From Thereva unica (lineage: Eukaryota > Arthropoda > Insecta > Diptera > Therevidae), in the NCBI GenBank assembly GCA_949987705.1, contig OX465286.1:12939092-13003091 (forward strand): a stretch of 64,000 nucleotides of DNA, read 5' to 3'. The stretch's first letter is position 1, and every line of letters begins with the position of its first letter. Shown here one piece after another: positions 27,726-41,940 of the stretch. The position numbers and the translations under genes are program-made. The notes under the pieces are model-generated. The model was not told where the DNA came from, did no database searches, and saw only the letters and a list, made by a program, of their open reading frames with translations.

Positions 27726-30699
27726 GCTGAACTCGGGAGAGCGAGCCCTTTCCAACGATACCACATTCATTAAGATCCCAACACTTTCGTGAAATCGACC
27801 AAAAATATCCCAAGGGGTACCCCTTTGAAAATTTTCCGGTTTTGGGAAAATTCTGGAGTGGCCCTTTTTTGGATGGGAAATTGTTAGGGACCTCCCAGAG
27901 AGGCTGTGAATTCAATCTCACCCCGGGCTGACCAGTATTTCCCGAGATAATGGGCATTCTGCAGCCCCCTTGGGGAAATCACAAAAGAGGGGATAACTCC
28001 CGAACCCCTTGGAATTTCTGGACCAAATTAAGTGCGCTGAACTCGGGGGAGCGAGCCCTTTCCAACGATACCCCATTCATTAAGATCCCAGCACTTTCGT
28101 GAAATCGACCAAAAATATCCCAAGGGGTACCCCTTTGAAAATTTTCCGGTTTTGGGAAAATTCTGGAGTGGCCCTTTTTTGGATGGGAAATTGTTAGGGA
28201 CCTCCCAGAGAGGCTGTGAATTCAATCCCACCCCGGGCTGACCAGTATTTCCCGAGATAATGGGCATTCTGCAGCCCCCTTGGGGAAATCACAAACGAGG
28301 GGATAACTCCCGAACCCCTTGGAATTTCTGGACCAAATCAAGTGCGCTGAACTCGGGGGAGCGAGCCCTTTCCAACGATACCCCATTCATTAAGATCCCA
28401 GCACTTTCGTGAAATCGACCAAAAATATCCCAAGGGGTACCCCTTTGAAAATTTTCCGGTTTTGGGAAAATTCTGGAGTGGCCCTTTTTTGGATGGGAAA
28501 TTGTTAGGGACCTCCCAGAGAGGCTATGAATTCAATCCCACCCCGGGCTGACCAGTATTTCCCGAGATAATGGGCATTCTGCAGCCCCCCTTGGGGAATT
28601 CACAAACGAGGGGACAACTCCCGAACCCCTTGGAATTTCTGGACCAAATCAAGTGCGCTGAACTCGGGGGAGCGAGCCCTTTCCAACGATACCCCATTCA
28701 TTAAGATCCCAGCACTTTCGTGAAATCGACCAAAAATATCCCAAGGGGTACCCCTTTGAAAATTTTCCGGTTTTGGGAAAATTCTGGAGTGGCCCTTTTT
28801 TGGATGGGAAATTGTTAGGGACCTCCCAGGGAGGCTGTGAATTCAATCCCACCCCGGGCTGACCAGTATTTCCCGAGATAATGGGCATTCTGCAGCCCCC
28901 TTGGGGAAATCACAAACGAGGGGATAACTCCCGAACCCCTTGGAATTTCTGGACCAAATCAAGTGCGCTGAACTCGGGGGAGCGAGCCCTTTCCAACGAT
29001 ACCCCATTCATTAAGATCCCATCACTTTCGTGAAATCGACCAAAAATATCCCAAGGGGTACCCCTTTGAAAATTTTCCGGTTTTGGGAAAATTCTGGAGT
29101 GGCCCTTTTGTGGATGGGAAATTGTTAGGGACCTCCCAGGGAGGCTGTGAATTCAATCCCACCCAGGGCTGACCAGTATTTCCCGAGATAATGGGCATTC
29201 TGCAGCCCCCCTTGGGGAATTCACAAACGAGGGGACAACTCCCGAACCCCTTGGAATTTCTGGACCAAATCAAGTGCGCTGAACTCGGGGGAGCGAGCCC
29301 TTTCCAACGATACCCCATTCATTAAGATCCCAGCACTTTCGTGAAATCGACCAAAAATATCCCAAGGGGTACCCCTTTGAAAATTTTCCGGTTTTGGGAA
29401 AATTCTGGAGTGGCCCTTTTTTGGATGGGAAATTGTTAGGGACCTCCCAGGGAGGCTGTGAATTCAATCCCACCCCGGGCTGACCAGTATTTCCCGAGAT
29501 AATGGGCATTCTGCAGCCCCCTTGGGGAAATCACAAACGAGGGGGTAACTCCCGAACCCCTTGGAATTTCTGGACCAAATCAAGTGCGCTGAACTCGGGG
29601 GAGCGAGCCCTTTCCAACGATACCCCATTCATTAAGATCCCATCACTTTCGTGAAATCGACCAAAAATATCCCAAGGGGTACCCCTTTGAAAATTTTCCG
29701 GTTTTGGGAAAATTCTGGAGTGGCCCTTTTTTGGATGGGAAATTGTTAGGGACCTCCCAGAGAGGCTGTGAATTCAATCCCACCCCGGGCTGACCAGTAT
29801 TTCCCGAGATAATGGGCATTCTGCAGCCCCCTTGGGGAAATCACAAACGAGGGGATAACTCCCGAACCCCTTGGAATTTCTGGACCAAATCGAGTGCGCT
29901 GAACTCGGGAGAGCGAGCCCTTTCCAACGATACCACATTCATTAAGATCCCAGCACTTTCGTGAAATCGACCAAAAATATCCCAAGGGGTACCCCTTTGA
30001 AAATTTTCCGGTTTTGGGGAAATTCTGGAGTGGCCCTTTTTTGGATGGGAAATTGTTAGGGACCTCCCAGAGAGGCTGTGAATTCAATCCCACCCCGGGC
30101 TGACCAGTATTTCCCGAGATAATGGGCATTCTGCAGCCCCCCTTGGGGAATTCACAAACGAGGGGACAACTCCCGAACCCCTTGGAATTTCTGGACCAAA
30201 TCAAGTGCGCTGAACTCGGGGGAGCGAGCCCTTTCCAACGATACCCCATTCATTAAGATCCCAGCACTTTCGTGAAATCGACCAAAAATATCCCAAGGGG
30301 TACCCCTTTGAAAATTTTCCGGTTTTGGGAAAATTCTGGAGTGGCCCTTTTTTGGATGGGAAATTGTTAGGGACCTCCCAGGGAGGCTGTGAATTCAATC
30401 CCACCCAGGGCTGACCAGTATTTCCCGAGATAATTGGCATTCTGCAGCCCCCCTTGGGGAATTCACAAAAGAGGGGATAACTCCCGAACCCCTTGGAATT
30501 TCTGGACCAAATCAAGTGCCCTGAACTCGGGGGAGCGAGCCCTTTCCAACGATACCCCATTCATTAAGATCCCATCACTTTCGTGAAATCGACCAAAAAT
30601 ATCCCAAGGGGTACCCCTTTGAAAATTTTCCGGTTTTGGGAAAATTCTGGAGTGGCCCTTTTTTGGATGGGAAATTGTTAGGGACCTCCCAGAGAGGCT

Positions 30700-33560
30700 G
30701 TGAATTCAATCCCACCCCGGGCTGACCAGTATTTCCCGAGATAATGGGCATTCTGCAGCCCCCTTGGGGAAATCACAAACGAGGGGATAACTCCCGAACC
30801 CCTTGGAATTTCTGGACCAAATCGAGTGCGCTGAACTCGGGAGAGCGAGCCCTTTCCAACGATACCACATTCATTAAGATCCCAGCACTTTCGTGAAATC
30901 GACCACAAATATCCCAAGGGGTACCCCTTTGAAAATTTTCCGGTTTTGGGAAAATTCTGGAGTGGCCCTTTTTTGGATGGGAAATTGTTAGGGACCTCCC
31001 AGAGAGGCTGTGAATTCAATCCCACCCCGGGCTGACCAGTATTTCCCGAGATAATGGGCATTCTGCAGCCCCCTTGGGGAAATCACAAACGAGGGGATAA
31101 CTCCCGAACCCCTTGGAATTTCTGGACCAAATCGAGTGCGCTGAACTCGGGAGAGCGAGCCCTTTCCAACGATACCACATTCATTAAGATCCCAGCACTT
31201 TCGTGAAATCGACCAAAAATATCCCAAGGGGTACCCCTTTGAAAATTTTCCGGTTTTGGGGAAATTCTGGAGTGGCCCTTTTTTGGATGGGAAATTGTTA
31301 GGGACCTCCCAGGGAGGCTGTGAATTCAATCCCACCCAGGGCTGACCAGTATTTCCCGAGATAATTGGCTTTCTGCAGCCCCCCTTGGGGAATTCACAAA
31401 AGAGGGGATAACTCCCGAACCCCTTGGAATTTCTGGACCAAATCAAGTGCCCTGAACTCGGGGGAGCGAGCCCTTTCCAACGATACCCCATTCATTAAGA
31501 TCCCATCACTTTCGTGAAATCGACCAAAAATATCCCAAGGGGTACCCCTTTGAAAATTTTCCGGTTTTGGGAAAATTCTGGAGTGGCCCTTTTTTGGATG
31601 GGAAATTGTTAGGGACCTCCCAGGGAGGCTGTGAATTCAATCCCACCCCGGGCTGACCAGTATTTCCCGAGATAATGGGCATTCTGCAGCCCCCTTGGGG
31701 AAATCACAAACGAGGGGATAACTCCCGAACCCCTTGGAATTTCTGGACCAAATCAAGTGCGCTGAACTCGGGGGAGCGAGCCCTTTCCAACGATACCCCA
31801 TTCATTAAGATCCCATCACTTTCGTGAAATCGACCAAAAATATCCCAAGGGGTACCCCTTTGAAAATTTTCCGGTTTTGGGAAAATTCTGGAGTGGCCCT
31901 TTTTTGGATGGGAAATTGTTAGGGACCTCCCAGGGAGGCTGTGAATTCAATCCCACCCGGGCTGACCAGTATTTCCCGAGATAATGGGCATTCTGCAGCC
32001 CCCTTGGGGAAATCACAAACGAGGGGATAACTCCCGAACCCCTTGGAATTTCTGGACCAAATCAAGTGCGCTGAACTCGGGGGAGCGAGCCCTTTCCAAC
32101 GATACCCCATTCATTAAGATCCCAGCACTTTCGTGAAATCGACCAAAAATATCCCAAGGGGTACCCCTTTGAAAATTTTCCGGTTTTGGGAAAATTCTGG
32201 AGTGGCCCTTTTTTGGATGGGAAATTGTTAGGGACCTCCCAGAGAGGCTGTGAATTCAATCCCACCCCGGGCTGACCAGTATTTCCCGAGATAATGGGCA
32301 TTCTGCAGCCCCCTTGGGGAAATCACAAACGAGGGGATAACTCCCGAACCCCTTGGAATTTCTGGACCAAATCAAGTGCGCTGAACTCGGGGGAGCGAGC
32401 CCTTTCCAACGATACCCCATTCATTAAGATCCCAGCACTTTCGTGAAATCGACCAAAAATATCCCAAGGGGTACCCCTTTGAAAATTTTCCGGTTTTGGG
32501 AAAATTCTGGAGTGGCCCTTTTTTGGATGGGAAATTGTTAGGGACCTCCCAGGGAGGCTGTGAATTCAATCCCACCCCGGGCTGACCAGTATTTCCCGAG
32601 ATAATGGGCATTCTGCAGCCCCCTTGGGGAAATCACAAACGAGGGGATAACTCCCGAACCCCTTGGAATTTCTGGACCAAATCAAGTGCGCTGAACTCGG
32701 GGGAGCGAGCCCTTTCCAACGATACCCCATTCATTAAGATCCCAGCACTTTCGTGAAATCGACCAAAAATATCCCAAGGGGTACCCCTTTGAAAATTTTC
32801 CGGTTTTGGGAAAATTCTGGAGTGGCCCTTTTTTGGATGGGAAATTGTTAGGGACCTCCCAGAGAGGCTGTGAATTCAATCCCACCCCGGGCTGACCAGT
32901 ATTTCCCGAGATAATGGGCATTCTGCAGCCCCCTTGGGGAAATCACAAACGAGGGGATAACTCCCGAACCCCTTGGAATTTCTGGACCAAATCAAGTGCG
33001 CTGAACTCGGGGGAGCGAGCCCTTTCCAACGATACCCCATTCATTAAGATCCCAGCACTTTCGTGAAATCGACCAAAAATATCCCAAGGGGTACCCCTTT
33101 GAAAATTTTCCGGTTTTGGGAAAATTCTGGAGTGGCCCTTTTTTGGATGGGAAATTGTTAGGGACCTCCCAGAGAGGCTATGAATGCAATCCCACCCCGG
33201 GCTGACCAGTATTTCCCGAGATAATGGGCATTCTGCAGCCCCCCTTGGGGAATTCACAAACGAGGGGACAACTCCCGAACCCCTTGGAATTTCTGGACCA
33301 AATCAAGTGCGCTGAACTCGGGGGAGCGAGCCCTTTCCAACGATACCCCATTCATTAAGATCCCAGCACTTTCGTGAAATCGACCAAAAATATCCCAAGG
33401 GGTACCCCTTTGAAAATTTTCCGGTTTTGGGAAAATTCTGGAGTGGCCCTTTTTTGGATGGGAAATTGTTAGGGACCTCCCAGAGAGGCTATGAATTCAA
33501 TCCCACCCCGGGCTGACCAGTATTTCCCGAGATAATGGGCATTCTGCAGCCCCCCTTGGG
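30700..33560. repeat. Satellite block, left copy of a long-range duplication
   Basis: A set of rare variants occurs in the same order here and in 40010-41940. TTTTGGGGAAATTCTGG lies at 31254 and 40564, GATAATTGGCTTTC at 31359 and 40669, CCCACCCGGGCTG near 31951 and 40951, and CTATGAATGCAATCC near 33178 and 41558. The offset shrinks from 9310 to 9000 to 8380 bp, so the right copy lacks one monomer and then two more. Confidence 0.8.
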
Positions 33561-36500
33561 GAATTCACAAACGAGGGGACAACTCCCGAACCCCTTGGAA
33601 TTTCTGGACCAAATCAAGTGCGCTGAACTCGGGGGAGCGAGCCCTTTCCAACGATACCCCATTCATTAAGATCCCAGCACTTTCGTGAAATCGACCAAAA
33701 ATATCCCAAGGGGTACCCCTTTGAAAATTTTCCGGTTTTGGGAAAATTCTGGAGTGGCCCTTTTTTGGATGGGAAATTGTTAGGGACCTCCCAGGGAGGC
33801 TGTGAATTCAATCCCACCCAGGGCTGACCAGTATTTCCCGAGATAATTGGCATTCTGCAGCCCCCCTTGGGGAATTCACAAAAGAGGGGATAACTCCCGA
33901 ACCCCTTGGAATTTCTGGACCAAATCAAGTGCCCTGAACTCGGGGGAGCGAGCCCTTTCCAACGATACCCCATTCATTAAGATCCCATCACTTTCGTGAA
34001 ATCGACCAAAAATATCCCAAGGGGTACCCCTTTGAAAATTTTCCGGTTTTGGGAAAATTCTGGAGTGGCCCTTTTTTGGATGGGAAATTGTTAGGGACCT
34101 CCCAGGGAGGCTGTGAATTCAATCCCACCCAGGGCTGACCAGTATTTCCCGAGATAATGGGCATTCTGCAGCCCCCTTGGGGATATCACAAAAGAGGGGA
34201 TAACTCCCGAACCCCTTGGAATTTCTGGACCAAATCAAGTGCGCTGAACTCGGGAGAGCGAGCCCTTTCCAACGATACCCCATTCATTAAGATCCCAGCA
34301 CTTTCGTGAAATCGACCAAAAATATCCCAAGGGGTACCCCTTTGAAAATTTTCCGGTTTTGGGAAAATTCTGGAGTGGCCCTTTTTTGGATGGGAAATTG
34401 TTAGGGACCTCCCAGAGAGGCTGTGAATTCAATCCCACCCCGGGCTGTCCAGTATTTCCCGAGATAATGGGCATTCTGCAGCCCCCTTGGGGAAATCACA
34501 AACGAGGGGATAACTCCCGAACCCCTTGGAATTTCTGGACCAAATCGAGTGCGCTGAACTCGGGAGAGCGAGCCCTTTCCAACGATACCACATTCATTAA
34601 GATCCCAGCACTTTCGTGAAATCGACCAAAAATATCCCAAGGGGTACCCCTTTGAAAATTTTCCGGTTTTGGGAAAATTCTGGAGTGGCCCTTTTTTGGA
34701 TGGGAAATTGTTAGGGACCTCCCAGAGAGGCTGTGAATTCAATCCCACCCCGGGCTGACCAGTATTTCCCGAGATAATGGGCATTCTGCAGCCCCCTTGG
34801 GGAAATGACAAACGAGGGGATAACTCCCGAACCCCTTGGAATTTCTGGACCAAATCGAGTGCGCTGAACTCGGGAGAGCGAGCCCTTTCCAACGATACCA
34901 CATTCATTAAGATCCCAGCACTTTCGTGAAATCGACCAAAAATATCCCAAGGGGTACCCCTATGAAAATTTTCCGGTTTTGGGAAAATTCTGGAGTGGCC
35001 CTTTTTTGGATGGGAAATTGTTAGGGACCTCCCAGGGAGGCTGTGAATTCAATCCCACCCAGGGCTGACCAGTATTTCCCGAGATAATTGGCTTTCTGCA
35101 GCCCCCCTTGGGGAATTCACAAAAGAGGGGATAACTCCCGAACCCCTTGGAATTTCTGGACCAAATCAAGTGCCCTGAACTCGGGGGAGCGAGCCCTTTC
35201 CAACGATACCCCATTCATTAAGATCCCATCACTTTCGTGAAATCGACCAAAAATATCCCAAGGGGTACCCTTTTGAAAATTTTCCGGTTTTGGGAAAATT
35301 CTGGAGTGGCCCTTTTTTGGATGGGAAATTGTTAGGGACCTCCCAGGGAGGCTGTGAATTCAATCCCACCCCGGGCTGACCAGTATTTCCCGAGATAATG
35401 GGCATTCTGCAGCCCCCTTGGGGAAATCACAAACGAGGGGATAACTCCCGAACCCCTTGGAATTTCTGGACCAAATCAAGTGCGCTGAACTCGGGGGAGC
35501 GAGCCCTTTCCAACGATACCCCATTCATTAAGATCCCAGCACTTTCGTGAAATCGACCAAAAATATCCCAAGGGGTACCCCTTTGAAAATTTTCCGGTTT
35601 TGGGAAAATTCTGGAGTGGCCCTTTTTTGGATGGGAAATTGTTAGGGACCTCCCAGGGAGGCTGTGAATTCAATCCCACCCAGGGCTGACCAGTATTTCC
35701 CGAGATAATGGGCATTCTGCAGCCCCCCTTGGGGAATTCACAAACGAGGGGACAACTCCCGAACCCCTTGGAATTTCTGGACCAAATCAAGTGCGCTGAA
35801 CTCGGGGGAGCGAGCCCTTTCCAACGATACCCCATTCATTAAGATCCCAGCACTTTCGTGAAATCGACCAAAAATATCCCAAGGGGTACCCCTTTGAAAA
35901 TTTTCCGGTTTTGGGAAAATTCTGGAGTGGCCCTTTTTTGGATGGGAAATTGTTAGGGACCTCCCAGGGAGGCTGTGAATTCAATCCCACCCAGGGCTGA
36001 CCAGTATTTCCCGAGATAATTGGCATTCTGCAGCCCCCCTTGGGGAATTCACAAAAGAGGGGATAACTCCCGAACCCCTTGGAATTTCTGGACCAAATCA
36101 AGTGCCCTGAACTCGGGGGAGCGAGCCCTTTCCAACGATACCCCATTCATTAAGATCCCATCACTTTCGTGAAATCGACCAAAAATATCCCAAGGGGTAC
36201 CCCTTTGAAAATTTTCCGGTTTTGGGAAAATTCTGGAGTGGCCCTTTTTTGGATGGGAAATTGTTAGGGACCTCCCAGGGAGGCTGTGAATTCAATCCCA
36301 CCCAGGGCTGACCAGTATTTCCCGAGATAATGGGCATTCTGCAGCCCCCTTGGGGATATCACAAAAGAGGGGATAACTCCCGAACCCCTTGGAATTTCTG
36401 GACCAAATCAAGTGCGCTGAACTCGGGAGAGCGAGCCCTTTCCAACGATACCCCATTCATTAAGATCCCAGCACTTTCGTGAAATCGACCAAAAATATCC

Positions 36501-37523
36501 CAAGGGGTACCCCTTTGAAAATTTTCCGGTTTTGGGAAAATTCTGGAGTGGCCCTTTTTTGGATGGGAAATTGTTAGGGACCTCCCAGAGAGGCTGTGAA
36601 TTCAATCCCACCCCGGGCTGTCCAGTATTTCCCGAGATAATGGGCATTCTGCAGCCCCCTTGGGGAAATCACAAACGAGGGGATAACTCCCGAACCCCTT
36701 GGAATTTCTGGACCAAATCGAGTGCGCTGAACTCGGGAGAGCGAGCCCTTTCCAACGATACCACATTCATTAAGATCCCAGCACTTTCGTGAAATCGACC
36801 AAAAATATCCCAAGGGGTACCCCTTTGAAAATTTTCCGGTTTTGGGAAAATTCTGGAGTGGCCCTTTTTTGGATGGGAAATTGTTAGGGACCTCCCAGAG
36901 AGGCTGTGAATTCAATCCCACCCCGGGCTGACCAGTATTTCCCGAGATAATGGGCATTCTGCAGCCCCCTTGGGGAAATCACAAACGAGGGGATAACTCC
37001 CGAACCCCTTGGAATTTCTGGACCAAATCGAGTGCGCTGAACTCGGGAGAGCGAGCCCTTTCCAACGATACCACATTCATTAAGATCCCAGCACTTTCGT
37101 GAAATCGACCAAAAATATCCCAAGGGGTACCCCTATGAAAATTTTCCGGTTTTGGGAAAATTCTGGAGTGGCCCTTTTTTGGATGGGAAATTGTTAGGGA
37201 CCTCCCAGGGAGGCTGTGAATTCAATCCCACCCAGGGCTGACCAGTATTTCCCGAGATAATTGGCTTTCTGCAGCCCCCCTTGGGGAATTCACAAAAGAG
37301 GGGATAACTCCCGAACCCCTTGGAATTTCTGGACCAAATCAAGTGCCCTGAACTCGGGGGAGCGAGCCCTTTCCAACGATACCCCATTCATTAAGATCCC
37401 ATCACTTTCGTGAAATCGACCAAAAATATCCCAAGGGGTACCCTTTTGAAAATTTTCCGGTTTTGGGAAAATTCTGGAGTGGCCCTTTTTTGGATGGGAA
37501 ATTGTTAGGGACCTCCCAGGGAG
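33550..37523. repeat. 2173-bp (seven-monomer) higher-order duplication
   Basis: The interval of about 33550-35350 recurs at about 35723-37523 with an offset of exactly 2173 bp. Shared rare variants include CGGGCTGTCCAGT (34443 and 36616), CCCCTATGAAAATT (34957 and 37130), TTGGGGATATCAC (34178 and 36351) and GGTACCCTTTTG (35264 and 37437). The order of monomer subtypes is identical across the unit. One such variant, CGGGCTGTCC, is also seen at about 42510. Confidence 0.88.
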
Positions 37524-39200
37524 GCTGTGAATTCAATCCCACCCAGGGCTGACCAGTATTTCCCGAGATAATTGGCATTCTGCAGCCCCCCTTGGGGAAT
37601 TCACAAAAGAGGGGATAACTCCCGAACCCCTTGGAATTTCTGGACCAAATCAAGTGCGCTGAACTCGGGGGAGCGAGCCCTTTCCAACGATACCCCATTC
37701 ATTAAGATCCCATCACTTTCGTAAAATCGACCAAAAATATCCCAAGGGGTACCCCTTTGAAAATTTTCCGGTTTTGGGAAAATTCTGGAGTGGCCCTTTT
37801 TTGGATGGGAAATTGTTAGGGACCTCCCAGGGAGGCTGTGAATTCAATCCCACCCCGGGCTGACCAGTATTTCCCGAGATAATGGGCATTCTGCAGCCCC
37901 CTTAGGGAAATCACAAACGAGGGGATAACTCCCGAACCCCTTGGAATTTCTGGACCAAATCAAGTGCGCTGAACTCGGGGGAGCGAGCCCTTTCCAACGA
38001 TACCCCATTCATTAAGATCCCAGCACTTTCGTGAAATCGACCAAAAATATCCCAAGGGGTACCCCTTTGAAAATTTTCCGGTTTTGGGAAAATTCTGGAG
38101 TGGCCCTTTTTTGGATGGGAAATTGTTAGGGACCTCCCAGGGAGGCTGTGAATTCAATCCCACCCCGGGCTGACCAGTATTTCCCGAGATAATGGGCATT
38201 CTGCAGCCCCCTTAGGGAAATCACAAACGAGGGGATAACTCCCGAACCCCTTGGAATTTCTGGACCAAATCAAGTGCGCTGAACTCGGGGGAGCGAGCCC
38301 TTTCCAACGATACCACATTCATTAAGATCCCAGCACTTTCGTGAAATCGACCAAAAATATCCCAAGGGGTACCCCTATGAAAATTTTCCGGTTTTGGGAA
38401 AATTCTGGAGTGGCCCTTTTTTGGATGGGAAATTGTTAGGGACCTCCCAGGGAGGCTGTGAATTCAATCCCACCCAGGGCTGACCAGTATTTCCCGAGAT
38501 AATTGGCTTTCTGCAGCCCCCCTTGGGGAATTCACAAAAGAGGGGATAACTCCCGAACCCCTTGGAATTTCTGGACCAAATCAAGTGCCCTGAACTCGGG
38601 GGAGCGAGCCCTTTCCAACGATACCCCATTCATTAAGATCCCATCACTTTCGTGAAATCGACCAAAAATATCCCAAGGGGTACCCTTTTGAAAATTTTCC
38701 GGTTTTGGGAAAATTCTGGAGTGGCCCTTTTTTGGATGGGAAATTGTTAGGGACCTCCCAGGGAGGCTGTGAATTCAATCCCACCCAGGGCTGACCAGTA
38801 TTTCCCGAGATAATTGGCATTCTGCAGCCCCCCTTGGGGAATTCACAAAAGAGGGGATAACTCCCGAACCCCTTGGAATTTCTGGACCAAATCAAGTGCG
38901 CTGAACTCGGGGGAGCGAGCCCTTTCCAACGATACCCCATTCATTAAGATCCCATCACTTTCGTAAAATCGACCAAAAATATCCCAAGGGGTACCCCTTT
39001 GAAAATTTTCCGGTTTTGGGAAAATTCTGGAGTGGCCCTTTTTTGGATGGGAAATTGTTAGGGACCTCCCAGGGAGGCTGTGAATTCAATCCCACCCCGG
39101 GCTGACCAGTATTTCCCGAGATAATGGGCATTCTGCAGCCCCCTTAGGGAAATCACAAACGAGGGGATAACTCCCGAACCCCTTGGAATTTCTGGACCAA
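37133..39200. repeat. 1242-bp (four-monomer) higher-order duplication
   Basis: The run of subtypes starting at CCCCTATGAAAATT (37130) is repeated from 38372. The block includes GATAATTGGCTTTC, GGTACCCTTTTG (37437 and 38679), CGTAAAATCG (37721 and 38963) and CCCTTAGGG (37901 and 39142). The offset is 1242 bp. It shares its left part with the 2173-bp unit, so local amplification has acted at least twice on the same stretch. Confidence 0.85.
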
Positions 39201-40009
39201 ATCAAGTGCGCTGAACTCGGGGGAGCGAGCCCTTTCCAACGATACCCCATTCATTAAGATCCCAGCACTTTCGTGAAATCGACCAAAAATATCCCAAGAG
39301 GTACCCCTTTGAAAATTTTCCGGTTTTGGGAAAATTCTGGAGTGGCCCTTTTTTGGATGGGAAATTGTTAGGGACCTCCCAGAGAGGCTGTGAATTCAAT
39401 CCCACCCCGGGCTGACCAGTATTTCCCGAGATAATGGGCATTCTGCAGCCCCCTTGGGGAAATCACAAAAGAGGGGATAACTCCCGAACCCCTTGGAATT
39501 TCTGGACCAAATCAAGTGCGCTGAACTCGGGGGAGCGAGCCCTTTCCAACGATACCCCATTCATTAAGATCCCAGCACTTTCGTGAAATCGACCAAAAAT
39601 ATCCCAAGGGGTACCCCTTTGAAAATTTTCCAGTTTTGGGAAAATTCTGGAGTGGCCCTTTTTTGGATGGGAAATTGTTAGGGACCTCCCAGAGAGGCTA
39701 TGAATTCAATCCCACCCCGGGCTGACCAGTATTTCCCGAGATAATGGGCATTCTGCAGCCCCCCTTGGGGAATTCACAAAAGAGGGGATAACTCCCGAAC
39801 CCCTTGGAATTTCTGGACCAAATCAAGTGCGCTGAACTCGGGGGAGCGAGCCCTTTCCAACGATACCCCATTCATTAAGATCCCAGCACTTTCGTGAAAT
39901 CGACCAAAAATATCCCAAGGGGTACCCCTTTGAAAATTTTCCGGTTTTGGGAAAATTCTGGAGTGGCCCTTTTTTGGATGGGAAATTGTTAGGGACCTCC
40001 CAGGGAGGC

Positions 40010-41940
40010 TGTGAATTCAATCCCACCCGGGCTGACCAGTATTTCCCGAGATAATGGGCATTCTGCAGCCCCCTTGGGGAAATCACAAACGAGGGGATAA
40101 CTCCCGAACCCCTTGGAATTTCTGGACCAAATCGAGTGCGCTGAACTCGGGAGAGCGAGCCCTTTCCAACGATACCACATTCATTAAGATCCCAGCACTT
40201 TCGTGAAATCGACCAAAAATATCCCAAGGGGTACCCCTTTGAAAATTTTCCGGTTTTGGGAAAATTCTGGAGTGGCCCTTTTTTGGATGGGAAATTGTTA
40301 GGGACCTCCCAGAGAGGCTGTGAATTCAATCCCACCCCGGGCTGACCAGTATTTCCCGAGATAATGGGCATTCTGCAGCCCCCTTGGGGAAATCACAAAC
40401 GAGGGGATAACTCCCGAACCCCTTGGAATTTCTGGACCAAATCGAGTGCGCTGAACTCGGGAGAGCGAGCCCTTTCCAACGATACCACATTCATTAAGAT
40501 CCCAGCACTTTCGTGAAATCGACCAAAAATATCCCAAGGGGTACCCCTTTGAAAATTTTCCGGTTTTGGGGAAATTCTGGAGTGGCCCTTTTTTGGATGG
40601 GAAATTGTTAGGGACCTCCCAGGGAGGCTGTGAATTCAATCCCACCCAGGGCTGACCAGTATTTCCCGAGATAATTGGCTTTCTGCAGCCCCCCTTGGGG
40701 AATTCACAAAAGAGGGGATAACTCCCGAACCCCTTGGAATTTCTGGACCAAATCAAGTGCGCTGAACTCGGGAGAGCGAGCCCTTTCCAACGATACCCCA
40801 TTCATTAAGATCCCATCACTTTCGTGAAATCGACCAAAAATATCCCAAGGGGTACCCCTTTGAAAATTTTCCGGTTTTGGGAAAATTCTGGAGTGGCCCT
40901 TTTTTGGATGGGAAATTGTTAGGGACCTCCCAGGGAGGCTGTGAATTCAATCCCACCCGGGCTGACCAGTATTTCCCGAGATAATGGGCATTCTGCAGCC
41001 CCCTTGGGGAAATCACAAACGAGGGGATAACTCCCGAACCCCTTGGAATTTCTGGACCAAATCAAGTGCGCTGAACTCGGGGGAGCGAGCCCTTTCCAAC
41101 GATACCCCATTCATTAAGATCCCAGCACTTTCGTGAAATCGACCAAAAATATCCCAAGGGGTACCCCTTTGAAAATTTTCCGGTTTTGGGAAAATTCTGG
41201 AGTGGCCCTTTTTTGGATGGGAAATTGTTAGGGACCTCCCAGAGAGGCTGTGAATTCAATCCCACCCCGGGCTGACCAGTATTTCCCGAGATAATGGGCA
41301 TTCTGCAGCCCCCTTGGGGAAATCACAAACGAGGGGATAACTCCCGAACCCCTTGGAATTTCTGGACCAAATCAAGTGCGCTGAACTCGGGGGAGCGAGC
41401 CCTTTTCAACGATACCCCATTCATTAAGATCCCAGCACTTTCGTGAAATCGACCAAAAATATCCCAAGGGGTACCCCTTTGAAAATTTTCCGGTTTTGGG
41501 AAAATTCTGGAGTGGCCCTTTTTTGGATGGGAAATTGTTAGGGACCTCCCAGAGAGGCTATGAATGCAATCCCACCCCGGGCTGACCAGTATTTCCCGAG
41601 ATAATGGGCATTCTGCAGCCCCCCTTGGGGAATTCACAAACGAGGGGACAACTCCCGAACCCCTTGGAATTTCTGGACCAAATCAAGTGCGCTGAACTCG
41701 GGGGAGCGAGCCCTTTCCAACGATACCCCATTCATTAAGATCCCAGCACTTTCGTGAAATCGACCAAAAATATCCCAAGGGGTACCCCTTTGAAAATTTT
41801 CCGGTTTTGGGAAAATTCTGGAGTGGCCCTTTTTTGGATGGGAAATTGTTAGGGACCTCCCAGAGAGGCTATGAATTCAATCCCACCCCGGGCTGACCAG
41901 TATTTCCCGAGATAATGGGCATTCTGCAGCCCCCCTTGGG
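40010..41940. repeat. Satellite block, right copy of the long-range duplication
   Basis: Counterpart of 30700-33560. Subtype order is kept but three monomers are missing relative to the left copy. One is lost between the GATAATTGGCTTTC and CCCACCCGGGCTG landmarks. Two are lost before the CTATGAATGCAATCC landmark. Confidence 0.78.
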
